A stretch of 14,106 nucleotides of DNA from an uncultured Mailhella sp. (GTDB taxonomy: Bacteria > Desulfobacterota > Desulfovibrionia > Desulfovibrionales > Desulfovibrionaceae). Below the pieces are notes generated by a model. It saw nothing but the letters and a program-made list of their open reading frames with translations. It was not told the origin of the DNA and did no database searches. The stretch is taken from NCBI RefSeq assembly GCF_905187505.1, contig NZ_CAJJIC010000054.1, positions 1 through 14,106 of the forward strand. The letters run 5' to 3'. Positions within the stretch are counted from its first letter, which is position 1; every line of letters begins with the position of its first letter. A program made the translations under genes and the position numbers. Below, one piece after another: positions 7,103 to 13,910 of this stretch.

Positions 7103-7116
7103 TCAGTTGGAGCGCT
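7092..7116 (-). other. Perfect 8-bp hairpin spanning the sctF stop codon
   Basis: The arms AGCGCTCC (7092-7099) and GGAGCGCT (7109-7116) are exactly complementary, with a nine-base loop that contains the sctF TGA stop (7105-7103). The upstream arm on the mRNA encodes the last sctF residues. No poly-U tract follows within ten bases, so simple termination is unlikely. A 3' hairpin of this kind would fit stabilisation of the upstream sctF message, which must be made in large excess over the downstream genes. Confidence 0.6.
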
Positions 7117-7348
7117 GCGCGAGGCTCTTCATCATGTCGGTCATGCTCTTGGTCACGGTGGAAAGCGCTTCCATCATGGTGTTGTACTGACCGACTTCAA
7201 ACTGCAGGGAAATCATCTGCTCGTTGCTCAGCTCCTCCCCGTTGGCGAGTTCCGCCATCTTCGTGTTGAGGTCGGACCCCTTGGTGCTGATGCCCTGCAA
7301 CGTATTTTCAAACATCTGGGAAACGTTGAATCCGCTGATGGAATCCAT
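7103..7348 (-). CDS. sctF: Needle filament subunit SctF (YscF/PrgI/EscF family)
   Basis: SctF polymerises into the hollow extracellular needle. The 81-residue size is exactly typical. The protein is helical with no Sec signal: an N-terminal helix (about 8-33, FNVSQMFENTLQGISTKGSD), a turn around residues 36-43 (NGEELSN), and the C-terminal helix (about 44-81) with the family-like LQFEVGQYNTMMEALSTVTK and MMKSLAQRSN. The ATG at 7348 has the strong site AAAGGAG (7361-7355) six bases upstream, consistent with abundant expression. It follows the yscE-like gene by 14 bases and precedes the yscG-like gene, as in the Ysc E-F-G arrangement. A hairpin covers its stop codon. Confidence 0.95.
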   Translation of the reverse strand: MDSISGFNVSQMFENTLQGISTKGSDLNTKMAELANGEELSNEQMISLQFEVGQYNTMMEALSTVTKSMTDMMKSLAQRSN

Positions 7349-7354
7349 GATATG

Positions 7355-7361
7355 CTCCTTT
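7355..7361 (-). promoter_or_regulatory. Strong ribosome binding site of the needle gene sctF
   Basis: AAAGGAG on the minus strand lies six bases before the ATG at 7348. It is one of the best matches to the anti-Shine-Dalgarno sequence among the genes here and is placed in the 14-base gap after the yscE-like stop. It fixes the sctF start and suggests high translation of the needle subunit relative to its co-chaperones. Confidence 0.8.
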
Positions 7362-7362
7362 G

Positions 7363-7569
7363 TCAGACAAAAAGCTTGTCGAGAATGACGGCGGCGGCCT
7401 GTGCGGCGGATCTTGCGGCCTGCGCTTTTTTCATGTCGTCCGGGGTGAGTCCCCTGTCCATGGCGCGACGCAGGTCGGCGTCCATGACGGCGATCTCATC
7501 CTGCACGGCGGTCTGCGCTCCGTAGGGGGCGTTCTCCATGATGTCGAGGACGGAAACGAAGTCACTCAT
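7363..7569 (-). CDS. yscE: Small needle co-chaperone, YscE/EscE/SsaE-like
   Basis: This 68-residue acidic, helical protein sits directly before the needle gene, where Ysc-type clusters encode YscE, the partner of YscG in keeping SctF monomeric. Visible features are an N-terminal helix with LDIMENAPYG, a middle helix VQDEIAVMDADLRRAMDRGL, and a C-terminal Ala-rich helix KKAQAARSAAQAAAVILDKL. That fits the two-helix hairpin of the family. The ATG at 7569 overlaps the sctD stop by eight bases and has AGAGG five bases upstream. Such small proteins diverge fast, so the call relies on size, helix layout and position. The symbol is that of the Yersinia counterpart. Confidence 0.8.
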   Translation of the reverse strand: MSDFVSVLDIMENAPYGAQTAVQDEIAVMDADLRRAMDRGLTPDDMKKAQAARSAAQAAAVILDKLFV

Positions 7570-9067
7570 GAGAACCTCTCAGAGGGTAGGTGGTTGTCTG
7601 GTTGTTTCTGCTCAGGGTGAGCGCGTCGACGGAAATGCTCTCCAGCCTGTAGCCTCCCGGAAGCTCGCCGCCCTCAAACACGCGTTCGCCCCCGGCAAGG
7701 GTGATGAATTTGAGCGCCCCCATGGAAACGGACGTGACACGGAAGCTTGCTCCGCCGCTTTTGTCCGAAGAGGCGGCAGGCTGAACCGCGGGCCGCCTTT
7801 CTTCCTCCCTGGCGTAGATGTTGTCGCTCTTGGCGGGCTGGAGCGTTTCGGAATCATTGATGATGTCGAAACGTACCGGTACCCCCAGCCTTTCCTGAAC
7901 TTCAGCCGCGGTTTTTTCCAGAGCGGCCTTCGTCTGCGGGGTGAAGGCCCCGTGCAGAACGATCTTTCCGGGCAGGTATTCCGTCTTCACCGCATCGAGT
8001 CCTGCTGCCGCAAGCGCGGGAAGAAGCAGCATCTGAACGTCCTCCTCGTGCCGTATGTCGCGGAAGAGGGCGAGCACGGGCTTGCCTGTGGTGGGGGATG
8101 CCTGCAGGTCCGGCACGTTGCGGATGGCTTCGGTAAGCGCCTGCTCCTCCAGAACGCCGTTTTGGATGTAGCCTTTGACCAGCAGGCCCGGATGCGCCGA
8201 AGGCGGCAGCTCCGTGACTTCCGGGAAGAGACCGAGCGTGTTGAACGAGGCGCGTACCGCGTCTGCGGAGTCGGAGCGCACGGTCACGTCCAGATATACG
8301 GGAAAATGCAAGAACTGTGCCAGCCTGAGCAGACGGCCGCGCTCCCTGTCGGAGGCGATGCGCCCCGTGACGGTCACGCCGTTTTCCGTGCCGGTCACGC
8401 TGAGCTTTTCATAGCCTGCCTCTCTGAGAAGCGTGCGCACGCGCTCTTCCCGGGAAATTTCATCGCTCTTGTCGTTCCAGGTGAATGAAAGCAGACCGAG
8501 AAGAACCAAGGCAAGCAGGGCTCCCGCTCTGCCGGCCTTTTTGAAGGAACGTCGTGGCGCGGAGGGGGCGGGAGCATTCTCCGATTGTTCGAGAGAAAGG
8601 TCAGGGCTGCGTGCGGAGCCGTCATTTTTTTCTGCATCGGCCGCATCCGATGCCAACGTCGTTGCCAGCGGGGGCGCAGCCTGTTCCTGAAGGTCGGCCG
8701 TCTCGGGATTTTTCATGCGGGCGAGGAGGTCTTCCACTTCCTGCCATGCGGCGCTTCCCGCCGAGGCGTCATCCGTCCATGCCAGAGTCACGAGACCGGC
8801 CTGGAAGGGATGGCGGGGAGGGACGGCCTGTTCCTGCTGCAGCTTGGTTCCGGCAACGCTCACGGGACCGTCCAGAGGCTCCAGAGAAAGGAGAGGTCTG
8901 CCTTCATCTTCCGACACCCTCAGCACGGCATGGCGGGCCACCAGCGAGGAGTCTTCGAAAATAAGGTCGCAGGAGTCGTCGGTGCCGAGGACATAGGAGC
9001 CCTGCGTCAGCGCTATTTCCGCGCCGAGGTGGATGCCTGAAAAGACTCTGAGCGTCACGCCGTTCAT
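7562..9067 (-). CDS. sctD: Inner-membrane ring protein SctD (YscD/PrgH/EscD-like) with FHA and periplasmic ring-building domains
   Basis: SctD forms the outer of the two inner-membrane rings and connects the cytoplasmic sorting platform to the secretin. The 501-residue protein starts with a forkhead-associated-type domain (about 1-100, with GSYVLGTDDSCDLIF and SLVARHAVLRV). A linker rich in Ala, Glu and Ser (100-172) precedes a single membrane helix at about 179-197 (GALLALVLLGLLSFTW). The periplasmic part has BON/ring-building repeats: about 203-265 (VTVTGRIASDRERGRLL), 270-325 (GLLVKGYIQNGVLEEQALTE) and 330-402 (GKIVLHGAFTPQTKAALEK). A small extra domain at 441-496 ends in YPL. The ATG at 9067 immediately follows the sctC stop with AAGGA eight bases upstream. 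At 501 residues it is longer than YscD, mainly through the tail (see findings). Confidence 0.95.
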   Translation of the reverse strand: MNGVTLRVFSGIHLGAEIALTQGSYVLGTDDSCDLIFEDSSLVARHAVLRVSEDEGRPLLSLEPLDGPVSVAGTKLQQEQAVPPRHPFQAGLVTLAWTDDASAGSAAWQEVEDLLARMKNPETADLQEQAAPPLATTLASDAADAEKNDGSARSPDLSLEQSENAPAPSAPRRSFKKAGRAGALLALVLLGLLSFTWNDKSDEISREERVRTLLREAGYEKLSVTGTENGVTVTGRIASDRERGRLLRLAQFLHFPVYLDVTVRSDSADAVRASFNTLGLFPEVTELPPSAHPGLLVKGYIQNGVLEEQALTEAIRNVPDLQASPTTGKPVLALFRDIRHEEDVQMLLLPALAAAGLDAVKTEYLPGKIVLHGAFTPQTKAALEKTAAEVQERLGVPVRFDIINDSETLQPAKSDNIYAREEERRPAVQPAASSDKSGGASFRVTSVSMGALKFITLAGGERVFEGGELPGGYRLESISVDALTLSRNNQTTTYPLRGSHE

Positions 9068-10879
9068 TTACAGCGTCCTTTCCGTGCCTGAGATCGTGGA
9101 GACCCTGGGCGTGCTGGAAGAGCGGGAGCAGCCCGCACCGCGGGGCTGGACGGGAACGCGCGGCTCATAGTCCGCCTGCGTGGCGGCACGGTGGAAGGTG
9201 GGGTCCTCCGCCTGAGGGGGAACGTTGTTGTCGTTGAGCTGAACGATGCGGGGCGTGATGAGAATGAGGCGCTCCATGCGCTTGCTCTGTTTAGCCTTGG
9301 TCTTGAAAAGGTTGCCGATGACGGGAATGTGCATGAGCACGGGCACGCCGCTTTCATCCTCGCCTTTCTGCTCGTAGTAATATCCGCCTATAAGCAGGCT
9401 TTGTCCGGCGTTGACGATGGCCTGCGTGTTGATTTTCGTCTGCTTGATGGGCGGCACGCCGCTGTTCGTGGTGACGCTGCTGCTGTTGTCCTGGTCATCC
9501 TGCACGTTGACGGCAAGCTTGATGGAGGTTTCGCCGTTTTCCCGGATGATGTGCGGCGTGACGCGCAGGACGGTGCCGGCTTCGACCTTGTACAGATCCA
9601 CGGCCTGATAGCCTTCCACTTCCACGTAATAGGTTGTGGTGTTTTCCAGCGTGGCCTGAATGTTGTCCACCGTGAGCACGGAGGGGCGGCCCAGCACTCG
9701 GGCTTCGTTGTTTTCTTCCAGAGCCTGGATGCGGGCAAGGAAAAAGTCGCTGCCGTGCGTATAGATGGTGGAGAGCGTCATTCCGGCGCTGTCGATGACG
9801 CCGGGAGAGGGCATGCCGGTGCCGCCTGTGGTGGACCCTGAGATCGTGCCGCCTCCGCTCCAGCCGTCGCTGTTGTTGCCCGAGCCCTGAAAGGCGATGC
9901 CGAGCTCTCTCTTGAAGTCCGTGTCTATGTCCACGATGGCGGCATGGATTTCCACAAGCTCCACGGGCTTGTCCAGATCCTTGATGACCTGGGCGTAGTA
10001 GGGCATGCGGTAGGCTGCGTCGCTCACGAGAACGGCGTTGACGCGCGGGTCGGCCATGATGCTGATGCTGCCGGTGCTGACGGGCGTGGCCGCGGCTTCC
10101 GGCTGAGGCACGGTGCTTTCCACGTTGCCGAGGGCGGACAGCCCCTTGCCGCCGAGCTTTTCCACGGTGGCCTTTTCCTGCGTGACGCGCGTGCCGGAAA
10201 CGGGAGAACCCATGACCATGGCCCGGAGTATGGAGGCAATGCCGGGGACGGTGACGGTCTTGTCCATGCTGCTCACGGTCATGTCTTCGGCCCAGGCGTG
10301 CTTGAGCGGAAAGACCCGCATGACGATCTGTTCCGTCTGCGAGGCTTCAAAGGCGGCCACGGCGCTGCGTATCTGATCGAGGTATTCCGGGGGGCCGGAC
10401 ACGGAAATGACATCTCCCGCTTCTCCCAGCGAAGGGGGAAGCTGAGGGGAGAACACCGAGGAATTCCTGAGCGCGTTGTAAAGCTGCCTTGCCGTGCCGG
10501 TGCGGGGAGAAATGAAGGTTCTCGTGCTTTCTTTTGCGGCATAGAAATGCAGGGTGCGGCCCAGGGTATACCAGCTCACGTCAAAGGCGTTCTGCATTCC
10601 TGTAAGGAAGGTCATGGGATCCACGTTCTGAAACCTTCCGCTCATGGTTCCCTTGACGGAGGGCGAAATGGAGGCCGTGTACCCCTCGGCCTGAGCGAAG
10701 CTCATGAGCACCGTTCCGAGTTCCTGATGATCGGCATAGTAGGAAAAGGGATGCCGGAAGGGACCGGCCCCCAGAGCGGCGGCACAGAAGCACAGAAGAC
10801 ACAGGCCGGACAGACCGATTCGTCCGAGGGAACGGAAGAAGAAGCGCCGGAAGGCGGAAGCGTGAGGGAAGGGCCGCAT
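9068..10879 (-). CDS. sctC: Outer-membrane secretin SctC (YscC/InvG family)
   Basis: SctC forms the outer-membrane ring and gate of the injectisome. The chosen start is ATG 10879 (MRPFPHASAF), six bases after AAGG. The frame opens at 10990, and ATG 10885 overlaps the upstream stop but has no spaced ribosome site. This gives 603 residues. A Sec signal peptide is evident: basic head, core GLCLLCFCAAAL, cleavage near residue 38 (ALGA). The N0 and N1 domains follow, with FSYYADHQELGTVLMSFAQA (44-63), then a region with SISIMADPRVNAVLVSD (271-287). The secretin core (about 305-550) includes EIHAAIVDIDTDFKRELGI, EENNEARVLGRPSVLTVDN, VPVLMHIPVIGNLF (512-525) and LILITPRIV (538-546). The last 55 residues are Ser/Thr/Pro-rich. 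A Gly/Ser-rich insert lies at about 332-356. No pilotin gene is seen in the window. Confidence 0.97.
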   Translation of the reverse strand: MRPFPHASAFRRFFFRSLGRIGLSGLCLLCFCAAALGAGPFRHPFSYYADHQELGTVLMSFAQAEGYTASISPSVKGTMSGRFQNVDPMTFLTGMQNAFDVSWYTLGRTLHFYAAKESTRTFISPRTGTARQLYNALRNSSVFSPQLPPSLGEAGDVISVSGPPEYLDQIRSAVAAFEASQTEQIVMRVFPLKHAWAEDMTVSSMDKTVTVPGIASILRAMVMGSPVSGTRVTQEKATVEKLGGKGLSALGNVESTVPQPEAAATPVSTGSISIMADPRVNAVLVSDAAYRMPYYAQVIKDLDKPVELVEIHAAIVDIDTDFKRELGIAFQGSGNNSDGWSGGGTISGSTTGGTGMPSPGVIDSAGMTLSTIYTHGSDFFLARIQALEENNEARVLGRPSVLTVDNIQATLENTTTYYVEVEGYQAVDLYKVEAGTVLRVTPHIIRENGETSIKLAVNVQDDQDNSSSVTTNSGVPPIKQTKINTQAIVNAGQSLLIGGYYYEQKGEDESGVPVLMHIPVIGNLFKTKAKQSKRMERLILITPRIVQLNDNNVPPQAEDPTFHRAATQADYEPRVPVQPRGAGCSRSSSTPRVSTISGTERTL

Positions 10880-10881
10880 AG

Positions 10882-11361
10882 TCATCCTTGAAGGGAGCCG
10901 TCGGAAAAGAAGTCGCCGAAGGAGAAGCTGAACGGTGACGTCCGTTGCTGGCTTGGGGCGGAAGCGGAGTGGGAAAACTGTTTTTTCCACCAGGCGAGGT
11001 CGTTAAGAAAGTCGCGTACTTCGGCAGTCAGAGTATTTTCCGAAACGTCTGCAATGCGGAAGGTGCGATACAGCTCAAAGCCTCTTTCGCCGATGCTGAA
11101 CACGGAACGGCGCTTTTTCATGCATCCGGCCGCAAGAGCGGCCATTCGCCGGATGACGTCTTCCGCCTGTTCGTCGTTCTGCCGGGGAACGCTCTCAAGC
11201 ACAGCAAGCAGTATGCCGGTGCTGTTTTCGGGCGAGAACAGTTCGAAGTTCAGGCCGCCTTCCAGAGAAAAGCGGAAAACTCCGTCGTCATCGGGGATGG
11301 CCTGTTTCCATCCTGCAGCCCGGGTGATGATGTCGGCGGTCGGCTGAAGAGGCGACGTCAT
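10882..11361 (-). CDS. CesT/SycE-family (class I) T3SS chaperone, YscB-like by position
   Basis: A 159-residue protein with the fold pattern of class I T3SS chaperones. There is an N-terminal helix (about 5-16), beta strands GVFRFSLEGGLNFELFSP (27-44) and ILLAVLESVP (50-59), a helix DEQAEDVIRRMAALAAGCMK (63-82), strands VFSIGERGFELYRTFRI (87-103), and a C-terminal helix LTAEVRDFLNDLAWWKKQF (111-129). A Ser/Phe-rich tail (130-159) is unusual. It lies directly before sctC, where Yersinia has yscB, half of the SycN-YscB chaperone of the gatekeeper YopN. That role is possible but inferred; it could equally serve a translocator or effector. The ATG at 11361 has AGGAG six bases upstream and is the first gene after a clear promoter. 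Its TGA stop lies two bases before the chosen sctC start. Confidence 0.75.
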   Translation of the reverse strand: MTSPLQPTADIITRAAGWKQAIPDDDGVFRFSLEGGLNFELFSPENSTGILLAVLESVPRQNDEQAEDVIRRMAALAAGCMKKRRSVFSIGERGFELYRTFRIADVSENTLTAEVRDFLNDLAWWKKQFSHSASAPSQQRTSPFSFSFGDFFSDGSLQG

Positions 11362-11383
11362 GACAATCTCCTGAATTTTTCCT

Positions 11384-11413
11384 ACTCTAGTGACTTTTGC
11401 CGATGGCTGTCAA
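11384..11413 (-). promoter_or_regulatory. Sigma70-type promoter for the secretin-to-gate operon
   Basis: On the minus strand a perfect -35 box TTGACA (11413-11408) is followed by an 18-base spacer and a -10 box TAGAGT (11389-11384, four of six consensus bases). A start about seven bases downstream would give a 5' leader of roughly 16 bases, just enough to hold the AGGAG site before the ATG at 11361. It lies in the 138-base gap after the translocator genes. No obvious operator repeat is seen. Activity and growth conditions cannot be read from sequence. Confidence 0.7.
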
Positions 11414-11468
11414 ATGCGTTGTGCTCCGGGACGTGCGGGCGAAGGCGGGGAAAATGTCGTCCGGGCTT

Positions 11469-11489
11469 CGGAGAGGGGGCGCCTCTCCG
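11469..11489 (-). other. GC-rich hairpin 3' of the YopD-like translocator gene
   Basis: The arms CGGAGAGG (11469-11476) and CCTCTCCG (11482-11489) are perfect complements with a five-base loop. One G-U/T-A extension lengthens the stem to about ten pairs. It starts ten bases after the stop codon of the translocator gene on the minus strand. A TTTT occurs only about 15 bases beyond the stem, so this is not a classic intrinsic terminator. It may partly terminate or protect the translocon mRNA before the new promoter at 11413-11384. Confidence 0.5.
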
Positions 11490-11499
11490 GAATTTGTTG

Positions 11500-12378
11500 T
11501 CAGCCCAGAATTTTGGTTCTGGTCTGGTTTATGTTCTGCTGAATGGTTTCCTGCGAACTGATGGCCTTCTGGATGAGCGTCTTCAGGGCTTCGTCCAGAC
11601 TTTCCAGATTCTGCTGCTGGGCACGGATGCGTTCCACGTCTGCTTCCGATTCCTTGAGGGCGGCGTCGTACATGGTGCTCACGCACTGGCCTATGCTGCC
11701 GAGAATGCTGTTCAGTCCGCCCATGGAGGAGTTGAAGGCCTGCACTCTGGTGTTGAGCATCATGTCGGCCTGCTGTCTGGCCAGAGTGGAGGCGTTTTGA
11801 GCCTTCTCCAGCGTGGCGTTCATGGCCTGCTCGCCGACGATGGCTTTCGTTCCGCCGCCCGTGGAGGTCTCGATGGAGGATTTGTAGGCATTCTTGGCGG
11901 TCTGTTCGCTGTCTGCAATGCCCTTGGACATGATGCCTATGGATGCCGCGCCCTGGGCTATGCTCAAAGCTCCGGTGACGACTCCCGTGACCAGCTGAAC
12001 TATGGCCTTGTCGCGTATGGTGTCGGCCTGCTTCTCTATCTGGGAAACCATTTCCTCCGTCTGAAGGGCGCGCATTTCGGCGTTCCGTCGGCGTTCTTCC
12101 GAGCTCATTTCCGTTATCAGTGCGAGGTAGGTGCTGCCGAAGGAGGGGAGGGCAACGACTCCGGCACAGGAGGATGCCTTGCCGAGCGGATCCGGCAGCA
12201 GGTCGCGGATTTCGTCCACGGTCTCCATGAAGGAGAGCTTGCCGTTCTGTGAGGTGGCAAGGACAAGCTGTTCAAAGTCGCTGTCGGTCTTGCCCGTGGC
12301 CTTCGTATAGGCGCTCTTCAGAATGTCGTACAGAGGCTGGTCGAATCCGACGAGATTGTTTACGCTGTCTATGGGCAT
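11500..12378 (-). CDS. sctB: Minor translocator, YopD/SseD/EspB-like pore protein
   Basis: This protein is the smaller hydrophobic translocator that, with the larger one, forms the pore in the host membrane. The start is ATG 12378 (MPIDSVNNLV), seven bases after AAGGA. The frame extends to 12459, but that would overlap the previous gene without a ribosome site. The 292-residue protein has one hydrophobic segment at about 126-150 (IVQLVTGVVTGALSIAQGAA), a preceding coiled coil (about 92-125, rich in Glu, Arg and Met), and a long coiled-coil C-terminal half (about 235-290, with AQQQNLESLDEALKTLIQKA). There is no Sec signal. Architecture and the order tip, SycD chaperone, B, D match lcrV-lcrH-yopB-yopD and sseB-sscA-sseC-sseD. 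Translocators diverge strongly, so assignment is by architecture and position. Confidence 0.85.
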   Translation of the reverse strand: MPIDSVNNLVGFDQPLYDILKSAYTKATGKTDSDFEQLVLATSQNGKLSFMETVDEIRDLLPDPLGKASSCAGVVALPSFGSTYLALITEMSSEERRRNAEMRALQTEEMVSQIEKQADTIRDKAIVQLVTGVVTGALSIAQGAASIGIMSKGIADSEQTAKNAYKSSIETSTGGGTKAIVGEQAMNATLEKAQNASTLARQQADMMLNTRVQAFNSSMGGLNSILGSIGQCVSTMYDAALKESEADVERIRAQQQNLESLDEALKTLIQKAISSQETIQQNINQTRTKILG

Positions 12379-12407
12379 GGAATCATCCTTTTCTCTGACC
12401 TTTCCGG

Positions 12408-13424
12408 TCAGGCCATGGCGGGAGAAGCTCCCAGAATGGCACTCTGGGTTTCCGCGCATTCTCCGACGATTTCTCTGACTTTCGACATGAGGTCGTTGGC
12501 CCGTTCCATCTCCGACTCCACGAGATCGCGATCCATCTTGATGGCTTCGCGGAGGCGTTCCAGAATGGCTTCAAGCTCCTTGCTGTCGGCCTGACTCTGC
12601 GAGATGTTGTAGTCGAACACGGCGCCGGCTATGGTGGCGGCTCCCGATCCCATGCTCACCGCGCCGGAGGCAATGTTGGACACCTTGGAAGCCAGGCTCG
12701 TTATCTGGGCGGCCTTCTGTGCCGTCTGGCCCGCGACATTGGCGATGCTGCCGGCGCTGGAGGCGAAGCCCGCGCCGAAGCTGACCGCTATGGAACCCAC
12801 CATGAAGGCCATGTTCACGCCGAAGCCGAACCATTGGGCGGCTTCGTCGCTCATGCCCATCTTCTTGCCGAGCTCCGTGAATCCCGCGGCAAGGCTGTAC
12901 TTTCCGTCGGAGGCAAGGGAAACCACGCTGTCCACGGTCATGGCCATGCCCACGACGCCTGCGGCAATGAGCAGAGGATTGCCCGTAAGCGCTCCGGCCA
13001 CGATGCTGGCCGCAGAGGCAATGGCTCCCACGATGGCCCCGATGATCTTGAAGGCCTTGAGAAATGCGTTGGCCACGGATTTCTTCTTCATTTCTTCCAG
13101 GCGGTCGGCGATTTCCTGAAGTTCCTTCTCGTTGATCTCCGCCTGCTGTTCACCCTTGAGTTCCAGACTGGCGACGCCGTCCCGGCAGGCCTGCCGCCGT
13201 ACGTCGTCTCCTATGGCGTTGAGCAGTGTGTCGAGGGAAAGGGCGCTGGAGGAGATGGGAAGATCGGGTATGCCGAGTTCGGAAAGCAGAGCCTGAAGCT
13301 CCTGCTCCGTGGAATCGGGAACCGCGGAGTTCGCAAAGGTCCCGGAGGCGGCTTTCTGAGGACCGTCGGCAGAGGAGTAGAAGCTTGTTCTGTTTGTACT
13401 GTCTATGGTGTTGAAATCAACCAT
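12408..13424 (-). CDS. sctE: Major translocator, YopB/SseC/EspD-like pore protein
   Basis: This is the large hydrophobic translocator of the host-membrane pore. The 338-residue protein begins with a Ser/Thr/Asn-rich secretion-signal-like N-terminus (1-40). A coiled coil follows at about 88-118 (KGEQQAEINEKELQEIADRL). A long hydrophobic region at about 121-170 contains AFKIIGAIVGAIASAASIV and NPLLIAAGVVGMAMTVDSVV, the two-helix block typical of SseC/YopB. A second hydrophobic stretch lies at about 198-223 (FGFGVNMAFMVGSIAVSFGA), then a Gly/Ala-rich segment, and a C-terminal coiled coil at about 276-322. The ATG at 13424 lies three bases after the chaperone stop, suggesting coupled translation. 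The preceding chaperone is expected to bind both this protein and the next. No Sec signal is seen. Confidence 0.9.
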   Translation of the reverse strand: MVDFNTIDSTNRTSFYSSADGPQKAASGTFANSAVPDSTEQELQALLSELGIPDLPISSSALSLDTLLNAIGDDVRRQACRDGVASLELKGEQQAEINEKELQEIADRLEEMKKKSVANAFLKAFKIIGAIVGAIASAASIVAGALTGNPLLIAAGVVGMAMTVDSVVSLASDGKYSLAAGFTELGKKMGMSDEAAQWFGFGVNMAFMVGSIAVSFGAGFASSAGSIANVAGQTAQKAAQITSLASKVSNIASGAVSMGSGAATIAGAVFDYNISQSQADSKELEAILERLREAIKMDRDLVESEMERANDLMSKVREIVGECAETQSAILGASPAMA

Positions 13425-13427
13425 GAT

Positions 13428-13910
13428 TTACTCGCTTGCATTGAGCATGGTAAGCAGCGCGCGGGCCTTTCTGTGGCAGTCTGCGTGCTGGGGATTCGTT
13501 TCCTCTCCCAGAGTGAGCAGTCCCTTGAGAGCGCCGATGGCGTTTTCTCTGTCTCCGAGCTGAATGTAGCACTTGGCGGCGAAGAGAAAAGGTATGGGGT
13601 TGCGCAGAAGATCAACGGTGCCCGCCATGGCATAGGCGTCGATGGCTCCCTTCAGATCTCCCTGCGCCTGACGGCAGCCGGCAAGGCCGAGCCAGAAACG
13701 GTCTTCCTTGTGCCTGTAGAGGCACAGCGCCTGAAACACGGTGCCGGCATCGGCGAAGTTGCCCGAGGTGTAGAGATTGTAGGCAAGGGCATAGAGGCCT
13801 TCCATCTGCTCGTCCGTCACGTTGCACACGTCGCCGATGCTGGCGCCCTTGTTCAGTGCATTGATGATGGCGGCAATGTCGTTGTCACTGAGAGGAGTGG
13901 ATTCTGCCAT
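13428..13910 (-). CDS. Class II translocator chaperone, SycD/LcrH/SscA family (TPR)
   Basis: SycD-type chaperones keep the two pore-forming translocators soluble before export and in some systems also act in regulation. The chosen start is ATG 13910 (MAESTPLSDN). ATG 13922 (MGNTMAES) is possible, but its AGG is adjacent to the codon. The 160-residue protein has the family's length and three TPR units: about 36-69 (EGLYALAYNLYTSGNFADAG), 70-103 (DRFWLGLAGCRQAQGDLKGA) and 105-138 (PIPFLFAAKCYIQLGDRENA). The order NFADAGTVFQALCLYRHKED is close to the SycD signature. It precedes both translocators, as lcrH and sscA do. The N-terminal acidic helix and hydrophobic groove are typical. No odd features. 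Confidence 0.92.
   Translation of the reverse strand: MAESTPLSDNDIAAIINALNKGASIGDVCNVTDEQMEGLYALAYNLYTSGNFADAGTVFQALCLYRHKEDRFWLGLAGCRQAQGDLKGAIDAYAMAGTVDLLRNPIPFLFAAKCYIQLGDRENAIGALKGLLTLGEETNPQHADCHRKARALLTMLNASE

Noticed and set aside
7538..8488. A 316-codon plus-strand frame over sctD
   Set aside because: It is a shadow of sctD codon usage with no start signal or recognisable motif.
10880..10990. Upstream extension of sctC to 10990
   Set aside because: It would put about 37 residues before a good signal peptide and overlap the chaperone gene; ATG 10879 has a spaced AAGG.
10945..12252. A 435-codon plus-strand frame crossing the end of the YopD-like gene, the intergenic promoter and the CesT chaperone
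   Set aside because: It covers three unrelated minus-strand features, lacks a ribosome site and domain pattern, and is biased in composition like the other shadows.
12379..12459. Upstream extension of the YopD-like gene to 12459
   Set aside because: It overlaps the preceding translocator gene and has no ribosome site, while ATG 12378 has AAGGA at seven bases.
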